From contig NW_004454175.1 in assembly GCF_000283155.1 (NCBI RefSeq), positions 6,646,099 through 6,710,098 of the forward strand: 64,000 bases of DNA. Direction: 5' to 3'. The position numbers were made by a program, and so were the translations under genes. This document shows, piece by piece, positions 12,157-22,959 of the stretch. Source of the stretch: Ceratotherium simum simum. Taxonomy: Eukaryota > Chordata > Mammalia > Perissodactyla > Rhinocerotidae. Under the pieces are notes generated by a model, which was not told the DNA's origin, made no database searches, and saw only the letters and a program-made list of their open reading frames with translations. Within the stretch, counting starts at the first letter, position 1, and every line of letters starts with the position of its first letter.

Positions 12157-13605
12157 TGGTAATACAACAATGTGAGCATCAAACCTATTCTTAAGTAATT
12201 GTAAAAATTAATATCTAAGATTTCATGATTATGTGTTTTCCTCATATTTGTCTTTTGACTCTGGCCTTCAATGTTCCGATTCTTGATTTTTGTAATCTGA
12301 CTCTTCTAAATTCCTATCTTTGGCTTTTGAAAGCTGACACTGATTTCAGCATCTTATTCTGAGTTGGGATGAGATTAGGAGACAGTATTATATACTACAC
12401 TCCTGTGTAAAACCTAGAGATAGAGATGAAACTAAAATGCTTACCATCACATCCACTCTTCTACTCTTAGATGGGTTATGTGAAAGAAGGGAGATGGGAG
12501 TAGGGTGGGGGAGGGGGTAAACTTATAGAAAAATGAAGGAAATTCAGGAGAGCCAAACTTTAGAATGTGGAGAGGGTGAATACAAACTCATATATAAAAT
12601 ATAAATTCAATATAAATTGCAAGATGATTCTTAAATTTTTCAATTGGTTTGGTTTGGTCCACATTTAAAGCATTAAGTTATGATTTTTAAAACCATCTAT
12701 AATTTAAAGTGATAGAAAAAGTATAAATACATATAAAATATAGATATATACATATTTATACATATGTGCATATAGATATGTATACTATGTATATATAAGT
12801 TATCAAGGAAGAAATAAATCTTCAAGTTTTTCACATGCTATTGCTCAAAGGGTGGAACTAAGAGGAATGTAAATGTAAGTTACACTTGAAAACCTGCTTT
12901 GGCTAAAACCATGAATTCTTTTTAACTGATGGAAGAAAAATGGAATTACAGCAAATATTTCCAATCCAGTTAAAAAAAAATAGTGTTAACTTCTGCCTGT
13001 TAAAGGAGATCATTATTTGTAACCTAAATCTGTTGATGTTTTTGTTGGACGTTGATTCGTTAAAAGAAAATTCATAGGGAAGCCATTCCTGCCAGTTGTC
13101 TGAAAAGCAAATTGAAATAAATTGGCATGAGGGGTTTAGGCATGAAAGAGAACTCTGCTTGCCTGCTACCTTCCAACATGTGTAGGGAAAAATTCGTGAC
13201 ATTATTTCCAAACTGGAAATTTTGATCAGACTATACCCAGGCTTCTGCATTTTAGAGCAGTAGATATATAAGAAAGGTATTGGCAGGGTTTTAAACTATT
13301 ACATATATTTTAATGAAGTATATAACTGGAACTATTAAATTGAAAATCACATTTTAAGAATGATATAAATGAACTCCCAGGTAGTTGTGACTGAGGCGGT
13401 GGGAACTATGCTATAAAACACCTGACTGAATGAACAGGAAAAGTTCATTTGAAGAAAATAAATCTAAGAAGAACGTGGAGCAGACTTAACCTGTGTTGCC
13501 CTATGGGCTGGTTACCTCGTAATTTCCACTTCAGACCCATTTTCTACCTTTCTAGACCCCACGACCTACAATTCCTACGATTTCTATACTCTACAATTTC
13601 AAGAC
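12157..13605. other. No gene seen; contains a G-rich motif and a TA-rich run
   Basis: Mostly unassigned AT-rich sequence. At 12489-12517 there are five runs of three or more G separated by loops of 1-4 bases, a canonical G-quadruplex motif. At about 12728-12798 there is an imperfect TATA/CATA-rich low-complexity run. No exon-like segment is convincing. Confidence 0.6.
12489..12517 (+). other. Canonical G-quadruplex motif
   Basis: Five runs of three or more G (12489-12491, 12496-12498, 12503-12505, 12507-12511, 12513-12517) with loops of 4, 4, 1 and 1 bases. This meets the standard G3+N1-7 rule with a spare run. Not inside a repeat I recognise. Confidence 0.85.
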
Positions 13606-13770
13606 CGGAGTCAGCAAGCTTTCTCTATAAAGGGCCAGATAGTAAATATTTAGGCTTTGCGGGCCATATGGTCTCTGTTGCAAATACTCACCTCTGCCAC
13701 TGTAGCTAAAAGTTAGTTATATGCCAACTTTATATATACAAAAAGGCTGTGGGCCTGTTCTGGAGGCCAG
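13606..13770 (+). mobile_element. hAT-type DNA transposon relic
   Basis: 'tcagcaagctttctctataa', 'gggccagatagtaaatattt' and 'aggctttgcgggccatatgg' match a very common mammalian nonautonomous hAT element whose terminus reads roughly GTCGGCAAAC. The far end ('ggctgtgggcctg') is partly recognisable. Family name withheld; the superfamily is moderately sure. Confidence 0.6.
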
Positions 13771-14044
13771 CCTACAATTCCCTGTAGGCAAGTGAGTCTA
13801 GGTATGTAGTTTATAGACAACTAGTCTTGTGATACAAGGACACCTTAGAAAACAGGATTCTTAGAGTACCAGGAGAAAATACCATCACAAATAGTACAAA
13901 GATAGAGCTCCCTTTTAAATTATGAGAAAATTATCAGGTCTATGAAAGGACTCAGTTATCCAGAAAAACAGGGAATCATTCTGATGAGTTATTTTTTTAT
14001 AGCCCCTAAGATATAAATTTATTTATGAAATAAGAAAAGAAAAC

Positions 14045-15450
14045 ATGATGAGAGGCAGGATCACTGACAAAGCTCCAATTCCAAGGCCAAAGAACACAAG
14101 GCTTGCCTAAGGAGGAGGATGGAGAGGACAACAGAGAAACCTCCTGCCACTGCTACCACAAGGTTAGAAAGTACCAAATAACAAGCAACAAATGTCTGTC
14201 CCTGAGAAAGAGGTGAGAAAATTGAGACACCCACTAAGAGGTGCAAGCACAAAAGGAAGGCTGAAAGCTAAGGATGGAGCAAGAATGTTGAGGAAAACCC
14301 CTCAGGCAGCACAGCTCCCAAGATTAACACAAGATAACCCTGAAAGAAATAATAGCAACCACAAAACTCAAACAAACTCAGAGGCTGAGTAGATCAACTC
14401 AACCTCCTACACTATTGGTCTGAGTAGACCAGCAGGAGAGGCATACCCATTTCCAGGCATAAATATTATTTGCCCTCAGTCCCTACTTGTATTACATACA
14501 ATGACTAGAATTCAATAAAAAATATGAGACACAACCAAGAAAAAATAACCCACTATCAAGAGACAAAGCAAGTCACAAAACCAGACTCAGGAATTACCCA
14601 GATATTGGAAACATCCTTTAAATACCTACCACTAATAAATAATAAATTATAATTTATAGTAGAAAATGTAGTCAACAGGCCTGAAGAGATTTGAAATTTA
14701 GCAGAGATGAAAGCTATAAGAAAGAGTCAAATATAAATGCTAGAAATATCTTTCAAAAATAAAGATCAAGTAGAATATTTGAGACTAAAGAAGGAATAAA
14801 TAAATAAATAAATAAAAGAATATTAGCAGACTTGCACAGGACATTAAAAAAAGAAAAAGCAGGTCTTGAGACAAAAGGAATTTGATACTAGACAGAAACT
14901 TAGATCTACACGAATACATGCAAATAAAGAACTCAAGGACTACAGTATAAAAGACATTTTCCCTTACTTTTAGTTGCTCCAGAAAATAATTGAATGTCCA
15001 AGAAAAAACTAGTAGCAATGCATTAGGGGTTTATAGCATATGTAAGTGTAAAACTGATGATATCAATAGCACAAAAAATGGGAGGGAGGAATTGGCAGTA
15101 TGCTGTTTTAAGAATCGTACTCTAAATGAAGCAGCATAATATTATTTGAAATTATACTGTTATTAATTAAGGATGTACATTGAAAATCCTGGAGCAACCA
15201 CTACATTTTTTTAAAAATGTATGTAACTTATGTACACATAAGTTAATCAAGGAGAACAAATAGAATCATGTAAATTACTCAATCAAAATGAAGCTGAAAA
15301 ATAAGAGACAAGAAAGAACAAAGAACAGATGGAACAAATGGAAAACAAATAGCAAGATGGTAGAGTTTTATTAAACTATATCAATATTTACACTTTATAA
15401 AAATGGTCTAAATACACTAATTAAAAGACAGAGATTGTCAGATTGGATAC
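14045..15450 (+). mobile_element. Ancient L1, 5' UTR/ORF1/intergenic part, sense
   Basis: Beginning of a long L1M-type element. The 14045-14480 part resembles an L1M 5' leader ('ctgccactgctaccacaagg'), 14500-15000 the eroded ORF1 region ('attacccagatattggaaac', 'gtcaacaggcctgaagagat'), and 15040-15450 the linker and ORF2 start ('ctggagcaaccactacattt', 'atggtctaaatacactaatt'). An AAATA run at about 14795-14816 sits inside it. It is interrupted at 15451 by an LTR and resumes at 15816. All frames are broken; it is not active. Confidence 0.7.
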
Positions 15451-15815
15451 TGTTTCAGTCTGTTCAGGATGCTATAACAAAATACCATAGACTGGGTGGC
15501 TTATAAACAACAGCGATTTATTTCTCACAGTTCTGGATACTGAGAGTTCAAGATCAAGGCACTGGCAGATTTGGTGTCTAGTGATAGCCTGCTTCCTGGT
15601 TTCTAGACAGCCGTCTTCTCACTGTGTCCTCACATGGCAGAACAGGCAAGGGAGCTCTCTGAGGTCTCTTTCATAAGGACACTAATAAATTCATGAGGGC
15701 TCCACCCTCATGACCTAATCATCTACCACAAGTTCCACTTCCTAATACCATCACATTGAGGATTAGGATTTTAACCTATAAATTGAGGGAGAGGGGATAC
15801 ATTCAGTCTATAGCA
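15451..15815 (-). mobile_element. MLT1A-type MaLR solo LTR, antisense, inside L1
   Basis: 365 bp from TGTTTCAGTCTG to TCTATAGCA. The sequence 'aaataccatagactgggtgg', 'cactgtgtcctcacatggc' and 'ggctccaccctcatgaccta' is the antisense of MLT1A, an ERVL-MaLR LTR. The L1 ORF2 text reads continuously across the two junctions ('gattggata' before and 'aaaaagcagaaccc' after), so the LTR inserted into the L1. No clear 5-bp target duplication is left. No retroviral coding sequence is attached. Confidence 0.8.
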
Positions 15816-16740
15816 AATAAAAAGCAGAACCCAACTTTACTCTGCCTAGATAAAACCATTTAAATATAAAGAAAAATGTAGATTAAAAGTAAAAGAATGC
15901 AAAAAGATATACTATGCCAAGACTAACTAAAAGAAAGCTAGAATGACTATATTAATATCAGACAAAAGAGACTTCAGATCAAGGAATATCACCAGGAAAA
16001 AAGAGGAACATTACATAATGGTAAAGGTAAAACAATAAGATGTAGCATTCCTAAGTGTGTATGTATTTAATAACGAAACTTCAAATTATGTGAGCAAAAA
16101 CTTATAAAACTAAAAGGAGAAATAGACAAATCCACGATTTATTTTGGAGACTTCAGCGCTCCTTTCTCAATAATCAACAGAACAAGTAGTCAAAAAATCA
16201 GTAAGGATATAGAAGACTTGAAAAATACTGTGAACCAACTTCACCTAATTAACATTTATAGAATGCTTTACCCAACAATAGCAGAATACACATTTTTCCA
16301 AGTACTCATAAAACATTTACTGGTATAGACTGTATTCTGATACATAAAGCAAATGTTGACAATTTCGAAAGAATTTAAATCATATAATATGTTCTTCATT
16401 ACAGAAGTAAACTAGAAATCAGTAATGTAAAGACATTTGCAAAATATCCTAATATCTGGAAATTAGATAACACACTTTTGAACAATCCATGAGGCAAAGA
16501 AGAAGTCACAGGGAAATTACAAAATATTTTGAACTGAATGAAAATCAAAACATATCATACCAAACTTTGTGGGATGTTGCAGAAGTAGTGCTTAGAGAGC
16601 AAATTTCCATTTGCAAGTGCTTATTTTAGGAAAGAAGAAAAGTCTCAAATATATTATCTAGGTTTCTACCTTAAAAAATTACAAAAAGAAGAGCAATTTA
16701 AGCCCAAAGGAAACGGGAAGAAATTGTGTGTAATCAAAAA
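15816..16740 (+). mobile_element. Ancient L1 ORF2, endonuclease to pre-RT part, sense
   Basis: Continuation of the L1 after the LTR. It corresponds to the N-terminal apurinic endonuclease domain and the linker before reverse transcriptase: 'tagacaaatccacgatttat', 'ttggagacttcagcgctcc', 'tctggaaattagataacaca' and 'ggaaagaagaaaagtctcaa' follow the L1M order exactly. Many substitutions, stops and indels make it a fossil. It is interrupted by the ERE that starts at 16751. Confidence 0.85.
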
Positions 16741-16750
16741 CACAAAAATA

Positions 16751-17163
16751 GGGCCAGCCCCGTGGCTTAGCGGTTAAGTGCTCACGCTCTGCTACTGGCA
16801 GCCCGGGTTCAGAGCCCGGCAGCGCGCACCGACACACCGCATCTCCGGCCATGCTGAGGCCACGTCCCACATACAGCAACTAGAAGGATGTGCAACTATG
16901 ACATACAACTATCTACTGGGGCTTTGGGGGNNNNNNNNNNNNNNNNNNNNNNNNNNNNNNNNNNNNNNNNNNNNNNNNNNNNNNNNNNNNNNNNNNNNNN
17001 NNNNNNNNNNNNNNNNNNNNNNNNNNNNNNAAAAAAAGGAGGAGGATTGGCAATAGATGTTAGCTCAGAGCCGGTCTTCCTCAGCAAAAAGAGGAGGACT
17101 AGCACGGATGTTAGCTCAGGGTTGATCTTCCTCACAAAAGAACAACAACAAAAAAAACACCCA
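16751..17163 (+). mobile_element. ERE SINE, sense, containing the assembly gap
   Basis: Starts GGGCCAGCCCCGTGGC and keeps an A-box-like TGGCTTAGCGG and a B-box-like GGTTCAGAGCC. After 'ctactggggctttggggg' the sequence becomes 100 N, then resumes with an A-rich run and the 'gatgttagctcagagcc' body and A-rich tail. A 10-bp target duplication, CACAAAAATA, flanks it at 16741-16750 and 17164-17173, inside L1 ORF2. Unread bases lie in the internal homopolymer. Open frames predicted across the N run are artefacts. Confidence 0.93.
16931..17030. other. Assembly gap, exactly 100 N
   Basis: One hundred consecutive N bases. A round 100 is commonly used for gaps of unknown length, so the true distance may differ. 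Flanks are a G run on the left and an A run on the right, both inside one ERE copy, so the missing sequence is probably short homopolymer or ERE body. Confidence 0.98.
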
Positions 17164-17173
17164 CACAAAAATA

Positions 17174-17375
17174 ATAGGATGCAGCCAAAAACTGTTTTTT
17201 TAACAGATCAATAAAAACGATAAAACTCTAGCCAGGCTGGTCAAGAAAAAAGGAAGACACAAATGACCAATATTTTGAATGAAAAAGAAGCATCACTATA
17301 GAAGCCATAGGTTATCAGGTATTAGGTATAATAGGCTATCAGTTTTATGCCCTTATATTTGACAACTTAGAAGAA
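17174..17375 (+). mobile_element. Ancient L1 ORF2 segment, sense
   Basis: L1 text resumes after the ERE: 'aacagatcaataaaaacgat' and 'agccaggctggtcaagaaaa' correspond to the ORF2 region just before the reverse transcriptase core. It ends at 'gacaacttagaagaa', where the antisense ERE was inserted. Confidence 0.8.
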
Positions 17376-17591
17376 ATTTTTTTTTTTTTTATAATTTTAT
17401 TTGTTTATTTTTTCCCCCGAAGCCCCAGTAGATAGTTGTATGTCATGGTTGCACATCCTTCTAGTTGCTCTATGTGGGACACGGCCTCAGCATGGCCGGA
17501 GAAACGGTGCTTCAGTGTGCGCCCGGGATCTGAACCCAGGCCGCCAGCAGTGGAGCGCACGCACCTAACCACTAAGCCATGGGGCCGGCCC
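17376..17591 (-). mobile_element. ERE SINE, antisense, inside L1
   Basis: Read on the minus strand it has an intact GGGCCGGCCCCATGGC head, AGTGGTTAGGTGCGTGCG, then the 'acaactatctactgg' spacer, and ends in an A-rich tail (T run on +). An 8-bp target duplication TAGAAGAA occurs at 17368-17375 and 17592-17599. It lacks the distal 'gatgttagctcaggg' body, so it is a short ERE form. It lies opposite to two sense EREs within 1 kb. Confidence 0.9.
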
Positions 17592-17599
17592 TAGAAGAA

Positions 17600-17732
17600 G
17601 AAATTAATAAATTCCTTGAAAGACTCAAACCACCAGAGCACACTGAAGAAGAAACAGGTAATCTAAATAGTCTGATATCTACTAGAGAAATTAAATTTGT
17701 CTTAGGAACATTCCAATAAAAACATATTCCAG
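17600..17732 (+). mobile_element. Ancient L1 ORF2 segment, sense
   Basis: Short stretch of L1 between two EREs: 'aattccttgaaagactcaaa' and 'aaattaaatttgtcttagga' match the ORF2 sequence leading to the reverse transcriptase fingers. It continues after the next ERE at 'acctagatgccctc'. Confidence 0.8.
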
Positions 17733-17984
17733 GGGCTGGCCATATGGTGTAGTGGTTGAGTTCAGCACTCTCCACCTCAGTGGCCTGGGGTTTGTGGGTT
17801 AGGATCCCGGGCGAGGACCTATGCCACTCTTCAGCCACACTGAGGCAGCGACCCACATTCAAAATAGAGGCAGATTGGCACAGATGTTGGCTCAGGGTGA
17901 CTCTTCTTCAAGTAAAATAAGAGGAAGATTGGCAACAGATGTTAGCTCAGGGCCAATATTCCTCACCAAAAAAAAAAAAAAAGT
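17733..17984 (+). mobile_element. ERE SINE, sense, inside L1
   Basis: Starts GGGGCTGGCCATATGGTG with an A-box-like TGGTGTAGTGG; the B box is damaged (GGTTAGGATCC). It has both 3' body units ('cagatgttggctcagggtg' and 'cagatgttagctcagggcc') and a 14-base A tail. A short TTCCAG duplication (17727-17732 and 17985-17990) flanks it. Divergence from the common ERE form suggests an older copy than the one at 55803. Confidence 0.9.
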
Positions 17985-18312
17985 TTCCAGACCTAGATGC
18001 CCTCACTTGCAAATTTTAGCATAAATTTGAGGAAGAAATTATGATAATTCTCCAATAACTTTTTGAGGAAATACAAGTTAAAAGAACACTCCAATCTGGT
18101 TTTATGAGGCCAATATTATCCTGGTATCAAAATCAGATAGAGACAGTATAAGAAAAGAAAATCACAGAAAAATAGCCTTCATGAACATATATGCAAAAAT
18201 ACTCAACAAAGTATTGGCACATCAAATCCAGAAATATATAAAAATAGTAATACATCAGGACCAAGTGGGATTTATCCCAGGAATTCAAGGCTGGTTCAAC
18301 ATTTCAAAATGA
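17985..18312 (+). mobile_element. Ancient L1 ORF2 reverse-transcriptase segment, sense
   Basis: Contains 'aaaatactcaacaaagtatt', 'catcaggaccaagtgggatt' and 'caggaattcaaggctggttc', the conserved reverse-transcriptase core of L1 that precedes the catalytic YADD region. The segment stops after this point, and the catalytic block itself is missing. The frame is broken. Confidence 0.88.
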
Positions 18313-18329
18313 AACAAAAAGGCAAAACT

Positions 18330-18546
18330 GTATTGACGGAAAACCAAACAGTGGTTGCCAGGGGCTGGGCTGGGGCTTGGCAGAGGAATTGACTACAAAG
18401 GAGTCTGAAAGAATTTTTAGTAGGAACGAGACTGTTACATATCTTGATGGCTGTGACAGTTGCAACTCTATACATTTGTCAAAACTCAGATCTATACACT
18501 AAAAAGAGTGAATGTTGCTGCATGTAAATTATACCTCAATGAATCT
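18330..18546 (+). mobile_element. Ancient L1 3' UTR end, sense
   Basis: 'aacagtggttgccaggggct', 'gttacatatcttgatggctg', 'tacatttgtcaaaactcaga' and 'gtaaattatacctcaatgaa' are the terminal 3' UTR of L1M-type elements. It joins the reverse-transcriptase segment upstream with only about 17 unassigned bases between, so about 1.5-2 kb of ORF2 was lost, or two elements abut. Same orientation supports one internally deleted L1. Confidence 0.8.
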
Positions 18547-18991
18547 GACCTTAAGCAAAATTGTCACTCTACATACAAGTGAAATAAGTAAAGAACACAT
18601 TTATTTATTTCCCTAAATATTTATTGAATATTTACTATATAAGTAACACTACTTGAGGGCTACTATCTAGACACAAATTTTTCTTTTAAATATAACATGA
18701 GTTATGTGTGACATACTGATTTTTTCCAGTAAACTTTTTCATTGACATAAACTGCTACATTAAAGGCCCAATTAAAGTATCACTTTATTTAAAAAAGTTT
18801 TTTCTATTTTTTCTTTTATTCTGAATTCTCTTTCTTTTCATGACAAATTTGTAAGCAAGAAGGCAAAATCCTGGACATAAACAGTACCATTTTCTTTGTT
18901 CCAAAAACTATCTCAGAAATTCACAGTGAAGTAAATGATGTTTTTGTTCTTGTTCTGTTACTCAGTAAGGAAAATTCTTATTCTAACCATC
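18547..18991. other. No gene seen; possible short L2 3' remnant
   Basis: AT-rich sequence. At about 18598-18670, 'aaatatttattgaatattta' resembles the antisense of the L2 3' terminus, but it is too short and simple for a firm call. Confidence 0.4.
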
Positions 18992-19228
18992 TGTTTTTTG
19001 TTTTTTGTTTTTTTTGATGAGGAAGATTAGCCCTGAGCTAACATCTGTTGCCAATCCTCTTTTTACTGAGGAAGATTTGCCCTGGGCTAACATCCATTCC
19101 CATCTGTGCCCATCTTCCTCTACTTTATATGGGACCCCGCCACAGCATCGCTTGCTGAGCAGTTCGTATGTCCACATCCGGGATCTGAACCTGCGAACCC
19201 CAGGCTGCCAAAGTGGAGGGCACGAACG
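18992..19228 (-). mobile_element. ERE SINE, antisense, 5' truncated
   Basis: On the minus strand the body 'gatgttagcccagggc' type units, the 'ataaagtagaggaagatggg' linker and an A-rich tail are clear. The tRNA-like head is cut inside the TGGTTAcg segment, so the GGGCCGGCCC start is absent. Flanking TAACCATC copies at 18984-18991 and 19229-19236 look like an 8-bp target duplication, although part of this string is also ERE-like. Confidence 0.9.
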
Positions 19229-19236
19229 TAACCATC

Positions 19237-20097
19237 ATTTTAAAACTAGGATAGAGGAAACTTTTTCTATACAATGCTTTTGACAATTAGTATGCCATCA
19301 TATGGAAACAGAAGTGGGGGTAAAAGAGTATCAGAAATGATGCAAGGACTTTGAATTACTTTTTTTATGCAGTGCATTGATAAATCACTTATCTCATACA
19401 ATAACCCACACTCAATATACTATAAAATTCATTACCCTGAATTAGGAAGAAGTGAGAAATTTTAGTTTATCCTGCAAGTGCTAATGTTGTAATACTTAGC
19501 ATAATTTTAATGAGTTGCCTTGTGACTTATTCATCATCCAGGTTTAATTGAAAAAAGATATCTCAGGTAATACTGCACGTTGAAATAGATAAAGGAGCAT
19601 TTTTGGAAATAAAGCAAAACTCTATATAGAATTTCTTTCTCAATACATATTTGGAGTAACAAATCATTGTATGAATTTAGAGTTAAAATGCATTTCTAAG
19701 AGAATATATGTATTCTCATACTTGAGGGTCTCTATGCCATATGTTTTGGTTGATGAAGGCTGAAATCTGCCAAAGGCAAGTAAATACATTTAATATTGAC
19801 TAGTGTGAACTGGGCCATCTCTCTATTTCATAGTACACAACTGATTTGACCATCATATCTGTTTATAATATTCCTGCTTTGCATGAAAGGGAAGAAAAAC
19901 TCTTTCTACAAGCTTTTATTTACTTTTATTTTTATTTCTTTTTATACAAATATTTTAGAAACTATAATTAAACACCAAATAAGAGGACAGCATTTCTTCA
20001 CAATCCTGTCACCTCAAAAAATCAAACTTTTTAATTTTCTGTTATCCTTTTGAAGCCTTGACAGTGTGTGTATAAAATTTTTAACATAGTGGTAAAC
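19237..20097. other. No gene seen; AT-rich unassigned sequence
   Basis: No exon, RNA gene or named repeat is supported. The sequence is AT-rich, with T-rich runs at about 19915-19945. Confidence 0.5.
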
Positions 20098-20645
20098 ATA
20101 GTAACAACATCATTTATTTATCTATTCATTCATTCACCAAATGTTTATTAAGCAACAGCATTATTTTAGGAGCTCGGGAAATATCAGACCAAAACATCTC
20201 TATTTTCATGAAGATTAAATTCTGGGGGTTGAAGACAGACAATAAAAGAGAAGTCAGTATGTTATATTACTGTTAGAAGGGAATGAATACTTTGGTTAAA
20301 AAATAGAGAAGGTAGGGGTGGGGGGTGTCAGCAGTGCCAGAGCAGGGGAGAGGTATTGCAATTATAAATTGTGTAAACAGAGTAGGTCTCCTTGAGAAGG
20401 TGACACTGGAACAAAGACTTAAAGAAAGTGAAGCAGTTAGCCATGTGGATATCAAGGGAAAGAAAGTTCCAGACAAGCCAGGTTGAGGCCCTTAGACAGG
20501 AACATGTTTGGAGGCCAGAGTGGTTGGAGTTCAGGGAGCAATGGGGAGAATGGTAGGAGATGAAGTGAGAGAGTCGATGGGGGCAGAGGTCATGGTAGGG
20601 CTTTGTAAGCCCTTGGAAGGCCTTTAGCTCTTGGGTTGTATAATT
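20098..20645 (-). mobile_element. L2 LINE 3' end, antisense, long copy
   Basis: The minus strand reads through the end of L2 ORF2 ('ccaaacatgttcctgtctaa', 'tgtctggaactttctttccc', 'ttgttccagtgtcaccttct') and the 3' UTR to the typical tail 'aataaacatttggtgaatga' next to 20130. Over 500 bp in register makes this one of the best preserved L2 copies here. It is nevertheless noncoding. Confidence 0.82.
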
Positions 20646-22040
20646 AGCTTGTATTCTTGTTGCTTATTTTTTTCCCACTTACCATCGTATCAGAAGCATT
20701 TTCCATGTCATTTCATCATCTTCAACATCAGGTATATGGCATGGTAGAAAGAAAATAATTCCCCAAGTGTTGTTAGCCTGACCACTAGAGAATAATCAGC
20801 CTTCTATGAAAAAGAAAATATAGAGAAATATACAAACCAGATACGTTCTATTTTTGGAATCCCTCTTTTTTCTCACAATTTATTTCTATGCATCTTTTCC
20901 CATCTCTATTACTATATCTAGGTGCCTGGAGGAAAAAAATGTTTTAATACTTATATACCTTAAAGTATTGGGGGCTTGACATTTTTTTGCTGACACGTTT
21001 TTATTTTGGATGTGTAGGGACAATGTTTAACACAAAGGGAAATAGCAAAGAAAGAATTTCAGATATTGGAATCTTCTCCCATCATGCCTAAGGAAGACGC
21101 TGTCTGAGAGGCTGCTAGGACATGAACACAATAATGGTTGATATGACAGATGAGTCCTTAGTAAGCCAATGTGTTTATAAATATGGCTAGAACTGGAATT
21201 TAGTCCAAAGGTGACTCTTTAAAACCACATAATTCTGAGGCACATATTCCTTCCATTACAGCTTTAAGAAAGTCTGTCCTCCCCCCAGGAGATAGTATTA
21301 GAATTGATCTGCCTCACACCAGTGTTTCATATCTCTGTGCTAGCTCTTCTGAGAGCTTTACTCATTTTTCCAAAACTATTGTCAGTATCCTTTGTATATG
21401 CATTAAATAGAAACCAGAGCCTGCTCATTACTATGAAATGCTTTCATGATCTCATATTATTATTTCTTTTTAGATGCAGCCAGCTAAAATGTGTTCTTGA
21501 AATGTGGCAATTAAGCAACAGATTCAAATTTCCCTTTTTACTTTCAAGTAACCAGTTAATTAAATGATTTATTATTTAAATGCTACTCAACCTATGTGAC
21601 TGTTCATTATATTTATTTCCAGTGTAAATATAAACTTAAAAACAAAAAAGCTTAGAATAAATATTAGTTACATAAAATTGAATGCATTCATTTCATTTCA
21701 TGTTATTTTGCTAATTTCACATTAGATGTGTTCCCATGCAGAAGAACATTGGTGAATTGAATCAATTGTCTCACATCTCCATTATTTATTACTTACAGGA
21801 ATAGTCATTCCTAAGAATTATAAATAAAATAATTCAGATTTTGTTATACTTTATAGCCACATTATATTTAGACAATCATTTCTCTTTTAGTTCTATCAAA
21901 GCTGTCTAAATTAATATACTATCAGTTTGTAAAAACGTACTTTTGGTTTCTAGAGGTCCATGCCTTATTTCATTGATATAAATGTATGGATTTCAATAAA
22001 CTTAAACTCCCAATTATAGGAGAAAAAATTATTTTTAGTT
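20646..22040. other. No gene seen; AT-rich unassigned sequence
   Basis: AT-rich DNA with no recognised gene or repeat. A chance open frame of 87 codons at 21304-21567 shows no family likeness. Confidence 0.5.
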
Positions 22041-22935
22041 ACGTAGAGTAGGTATCCTCTTTTTCCTCATTTTTTGTTCTAAATCGTTTCTCCATCAGCA
22101 ATGCCTGCTTCTTTGAAATGCATCTTATCAGCCTTTCTTCTTCCTTTTTGCTATCATCTGCCAACTCCTGACAACTGTCCTCCCGACTTGGATCCCATAG
22201 TTATTAGTTACTTTAACATGTGGCTCACTGTGATCTTCTTCATTCTAGTGATTTATTGGCCACAACAATGACCCATCCAACAGCTGGCAACTCAGTGCCC
22301 TGGCATGCCCCCTCAACAGATCTTTTTCTCCTTAACTGCACTACCTTGAAAAATCTCAATCTCAAGCATCCTCCTCTCTGAGCTCCAATCTTTTCATCTC
22401 TGTTACTCTGTACTTGCATTCCAATGACTCTTTGACCACATCAGGACCTCCAATCCATTCACTCGCAGTCACCTCCATGTCCCCATGTCCTTCCTTACAC
22501 AGCTTAGATTCTGAGTCTATCAAAATAAACACACTTTTTCCCTCAACACCTTTGCCTCTGTATAAATCCAGAAATTCTCTTCCTCTTTACGACATCCAGG
22601 AATCTTCATGGCCACTCATACACTGCCAGGTAGTTATACTCTACCTCTTTCATAAATTGCCTTCCCTAGTCTCTGAAATGAGAACTTCAGACTTGCTCCT
22701 TGTCTCTTGGAGTTTCTAACACTTGTCCCCATCCCCACCTTGGGCAATTACTGTCTCATATGCAGAGAGAAAATTGATGCTATCAGATGAGAACTACTTC
22801 CTTTCCCACAACCAAATTCACCAACCACCCTACACCTATACCCACATTTCCATTAAAATAGAAGAAATGTCTCTCTTCCTTTCTAACATTAACCTTCCAT
22901 TTGTGTTCTGGATTAACCTCACTTTGGTTCTCTGA
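22041..22935. other. Pyrimidine-rich stretch, possible eroded repeat
   Basis: For nearly 0.9 kb the + strand is clearly enriched in C and T ('ctcctctctgagctcc', 'cttcctctttacg', 'ccaccctacacc'). This composition resembles old non-L1 LINE sequence read in sense (L2/CR1-like), but I cannot align it with confidence. A 101-codon open frame at 22414-22719 is a side effect of the skew. Confidence 0.35.
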
Positions 22936-22959
22936 GGTAATACCATGTAGTCACTAACA

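Noticed and set aside
16778..17214. Open frames of 90-108 codons spanning the N gap
   Set aside because: They read through 100 undetermined bases inside an ERE; artefacts of the gap.
15816..18312. Reverse-transcriptase-like sequence as a possible live gene
   Set aside because: It is L1 ORF2 broken by an LTR, three SINEs, many stops and a deletion of the catalytic block.
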